Positions 61,930 through 64,000 of a stretch of 64,000 nt of DNA are shown piece by piece. Source of the stretch: Epsilonproteobacteria bacterium tcs-49 (GTDB lineage: Bacteria > Campylobacterota > Campylobacteria > Campylobacterales > Sulfurovaceae); assembly GCA_002049495.1 (NCBI GenBank), contig LLYS01000006.1:119601-183600 (forward strand), given 5' to 3'. The position numbers and the translations under genes were made by a program. The notes under the pieces are model-generated. The model saw only the letters and a list, made by a program, of their open reading frames with translations, searched no databases and was not told the origin of the DNA. The number at the start of each line of letters is the position of its first letter. Position 1 is the first letter of the stretch.

Positions 61930-63222
61930 ATGCAGCAATCTTTCCGTGAACTCGCAGTCCTTTCCCAGGACGTGGATCAGGCGTTTCAAGCCTTTTACGA
62001 TCAGCTTTTGGAAGATGAGCATTTTTCCATCTACTTTGAAAACGATGCCCAGATTCGGATGCTTGTACAAAAGCAGAAGGAAAACTTTCTCACCTGCCTG
62101 GATATGGAGCTTGATGCGATCAAGAAAAACTACGTATGGCTTGGGGAGATGCACTACGATCTGCGCCTGCCCTATGTGGATTTTATGAAAGGGATGGAGA
62201 TCCTGGAGGACCACTTCCTGCTTTTCGTACAGAGCAAACCCGACAGTGCGGAGCTGATGAGCAGTATCTTTACCTTTTTCAAAGTGATCAAATCCAACAC
62301 CACCAGGGGGTATCTCAACCGGATGCTTGTCGAGGATAAAAAGGATTTGGACGTCTTTTTCAAGGACCTGCGCATTCAGGATAAAGAGGTGGATAACCGC
62401 ATCGTCATGGAGCGGATGCAGTGGCTCAAAAGCCTCCTTGAAGCGGTTGAGCACCGCAAGCTCGACGCGATCACCGATTTTGACAGCGAGGATTTTACCA
62501 ACTGGCTGCGGCAGCTGGAGTTTATCTCTTTGGAAAAGCAGAAGTTTTTAGAGGATCTGGATAAGCGAATCGTCATCAATACCCGCAACCTCTTTTACTT
62601 TTTGCAAAAGGAGGATTATCTGGAGATTTTACCCCTGTACGCTTCGTTGATGAATGTTTATAAACTCACTATGTTGCTCAGTTCCTCGGTATCGTTTGAA
62701 ATGTCGGATTATATCATCAGCAACCTGCGCAAAGACGGCTTGACCAATCTCTTGCGCAAGGAGGCGTTTGAGCAGTTTCTTACCCAGGAGATCGCCACGA
62801 CCAGACGCTACAAAAGCCCCTTTTGCCTGGTATTTATCGACCTTGACGATTTCAAAGGGATCAACGACACCTACGGCCACTACAGCGGCGACGCGGTTTT
62901 GCAGCACGTGGGACGCTGCATCGGTGAAAATATCCGCGCTTCGGATATGGGCTTTCGTATCGGCGGAGACGAATTTGCGATCATCTTAAAAGGTGCCCAG
63001 GCGAAACAGGCACACAACGTATGTAAAATCATTACCGACGAGATTACGAAAAAGCGCTTTGACGTGACCGAGAAGAGGGGTTTTTCTATCACCGTCAGCT
63101 GCGGGATCTACGAGTGCAACCGCGAGGTTGCACAAAAAGGGGATATGAAAACACTCTTAGAAGGGGTTGATGCGAAGCTGTATGAAGCGAAAAAAGCGGG
63201 GAAAAACCGTATCTGCTACTGA
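61930..63222 (+). CDS. Globin-coupled diguanylate cyclase
   Basis: A 430-residue cytoplasmic protein. Residues about 15-150 look like a globin sensor, with the proximal histidine in GEMHYDLRLPYVDFMKG (His75). A helical middle domain (about 155-265) follows, then an active GGDEF domain with GGDEF at 345-349 and FIDLDDFKG. It should make c-di-GMP in response to O2 or NO bound by heme. The middle region has features of bacterial helical sensor or transmitter domains, but I cannot name it. It is 75 bases after the MutS7 gene; a short ACCC/GGGT hairpin lies in that gap. Confidence 0.88.
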   Translation: MQQSFRELAVLSQDVDQAFQAFYDQLLEDEHFSIYFENDAQIRMLVQKQKENFLTCLDMELDAIKKNYVWLGEMHYDLRLPYVDFMKGMEILEDHFLLFVQSKPDSAELMSSIFTFFKVIKSNTTRGYLNRMLVEDKKDLDVFFKDLRIQDKEVDNRIVMERMQWLKSLLEAVEHRKLDAITDFDSEDFTNWLRQLEFISLEKQKFLEDLDKRIVINTRNLFYFLQKEDYLEILPLYASLMNVYKLTMLLSSSVSFEMSDYIISNLRKDGLTNLLRKEAFEQFLTQEIATTRRYKSPFCLVFIDLDDFKGINDTYGHYSGDAVLQHVGRCIGENIRASDMGFRIGGDEFAIILKGAQAKQAHNVCKIITDEITKKRFDVTEKRGFSITVSCGIYECNREVAQKGDMKTLLEGVDAKLYEAKKAGKNRICY

Positions 63223-63229
63223 TATTTCC

Positions 63230-63748
63230 CTACTTAAGATACGCTTTGATGATCCTTTGCTCTTTGATCGGCTTGTCCCTGCCGTCCGTGGCAGCGCCTT
63301 CGATGGCGATGAGCGTTCGAAACCCTTTGCTCACTTCGCCAAAGATCGTATGGCGGCCGTTGAGCCAGGGGGTTTTGGCCGTGGTGATGAAAAACTGGCT
63401 GCCGTTGCTGTTGCGTCCGCTGTTGGCCATAGCCAATATCCCCGCTCTGTCAAAGACCAGATTGGGATAAAACTCATCCTCAAAGGGTTTACCCCAGATC
63501 GATTCTCCTCCCCTGCCCGTTGCGGTGGGGTCGCCGCCCTGGATCATGAAGTTTTTGATCACGCGGTGAAACAGCGTCCCGTCATAGTAGCCGTTTTTCA
63601 CGTGAGTGACGAAATTTTCCACCGCTTTGGGGGCTTTTTTGGGGAAGAGTTTGAGCTCGATATCCCCCCGATTGGTTTCTAAGACCACCACGCTGTCTTT
63701 GGCAAACAGCGAAGCGGCGAGCAGTGCGATAAGTACGATCTTTTTCAT
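63230..63748 (-). CDS. Periplasmic cyclophilin-type peptidyl-prolyl isomerase
   Basis: A 172-residue protein with signal peptide ([15 protein letters not shown]). The cyclophilin active-site residues are present: [14 protein letters not shown] (Arg), [13 protein letters not shown] and [10 protein letters not shown]. Length is that of single-domain PpiA-type enzymes. It accelerates proline isomerisation in periplasmic proteins. It is coded eight bases after the end of the chemoreceptor gene on the same strand. Confidence 0.95.
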   Translation of the reverse strand: MKKIVLIALLAASLFAKDSVVVLETNRGDIELKLFPKKAPKAVENFVTHVKNGYYDGTLFHRVIKNFMIQGGDPTATGRGGESIWGKPFEDEFYPNLVFDRAGILAMANSGRNSNGSQFFITTAKTPWLNGRHTIFGEVSKGFRTLIAIEGAATDGRDKPIKEQRIIKAYLK

Positions 63749-63756
63749 AGGTATCC

Positions 63757-64000
63757 TTACTGTCCTGTTTTGAACTCTTCGAGTTTGGAGTTGAGTTCGT
63801 CGGTCATGGAGTTAAGGTGATCGGCCGCGGCGGCGATCTCCTCTACGCTTCTGGCGTTGCTTGATGAAAGCGTATTGATCTCCTCAACCTGGTTTACGAT
63901 AGTCTCGACGCTTTTGCCCGTCTTTTCAAAATCTGTAACGGTTTTATCGCTGACCTGTACCGCCACGTCGACGACACGTACCGTATCGTTGATGCGCTGT
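63757..64000 (-). CDS. C-terminal end of a methyl-accepting chemotaxis protein, truncated by window edge
   Basis: The frame enters from the right edge and ends after about 80 residues. It shows the end of an MCP signalling domain: a long helical heptad pattern with [24 protein letters not shown], typical of the last methylation helix, and a short tail ending FKTGQ. The sensor and the hairpin tip are outside the window, so the ligand cannot be inferred. No CheB/CheR-tethering pentapeptide is seen at the C-terminus. Confidence 0.88.
   Translation of the reverse strand, partial: QRINDTVRVVDVAVQVSDKTVTDFEKTGKSVETIVNQVEEINTLSSSNARSVEEIAAAADHLNSMTDELNSKLEEFKTGQ

Noticed and set aside
1..64000. Search for tRNA, rRNA, transposases, integrases and prophage genes
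   Set aside because: None seen; gaps are too short or lack the needed structure, and all long frames are assigned to other families.

Overview
The window looks like a piece of a free-living, chemolithotrophic member of the Campylobacterota (Epsilonproteobacteria), in the broad neighbourhood of Sulfurimonas, Sulfurovum and relatives. The case rests on gene content. There is a MutS7-type mismatch-repair protein with a C-terminal HNH domain, and many sensory REC/PAS/GGDEF/EAL proteins. Two NiFe hydrogenases sit close together, along with a short truncated globin and a 4Fe-4S/NosL fusion next to a TonB system. Genes are packed tightly (the longest gene-free stretch is about 300 bp), with many 1-, 4- and 8-base overlaps. 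I saw no tRNA, rRNA, insertion sequence, prophage or CRISPR array. The genus is an inference; no marker gene fixes it.

Layout. 1-11.1 kb (+): end of a type I secretion adaptor, a LuxR-type regulator, an 8.7 kb giant adhesin with an N-terminal retention module, and an unknown gene whose start codon lies in a perfect hairpin. 11.1-18.6 kb (-): a dense run with an orphan efflux adaptor, a short molybdopterin oxidoreductase, argD, a TolC-like channel, a truncated globin, a DedA protein and two unknown proteins. 18.7-32.5 kb (mostly -): LOG protein, coiled-coil protein, diguanylate cyclase, Y-family polymerase, beta-CASP RNase-like protein, methyltransferase, cation/proton antiporter, the two halves of an uncharacterised radical-SAM DNA-repair pair, a hybrid histidine kinase, a small membrane exporter and an inositol monophosphatase. 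32.8-34.5 kb (+): membrane GGDEF/EAL protein. 34.5-39.4 kb (-): a complete six-subunit Ech-type membrane hydrogenase, echA to echF. 39.5-42.6 kb: metallophosphoesterase, encapsulin with encapsulated ferritin, cupin, small Cys-rich protein. 42.8-48.0 kb (+): hoxEFUYH plus protease hoxW. 48.1-51.4 kb: two convergent REC-PAS c-di-GMP proteins. 51.5-57.0 kb (-): TonB-dependent receptor, 4Fe-4S/NosL fusion, exbB, exbD, tonB. 57.2-64 kb: BCCT transporter, MutS7-HNH, globin-coupled diguanylate cyclase, cyclophilin, end of a chemoreceptor.

How the parts may work together (inference). Ech can use the proton-motive force to reduce ferredoxin with H2, and Hox exchanges electrons between H2 and NAD(P). 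Having both would let an autotroph charge both carrier pools needed for the reductive TCA cycle. The encapsulin/ferritin between the clusters could buffer iron for the many Fe-S proteins. The TonB operon looks like a reductive metal-uptake system, possibly for copper. Five GGDEF/EAL proteins share the window with a LapA-like retained adhesin, a classical c-di-GMP-controlled target, although no LapD or LapG gene is present here.
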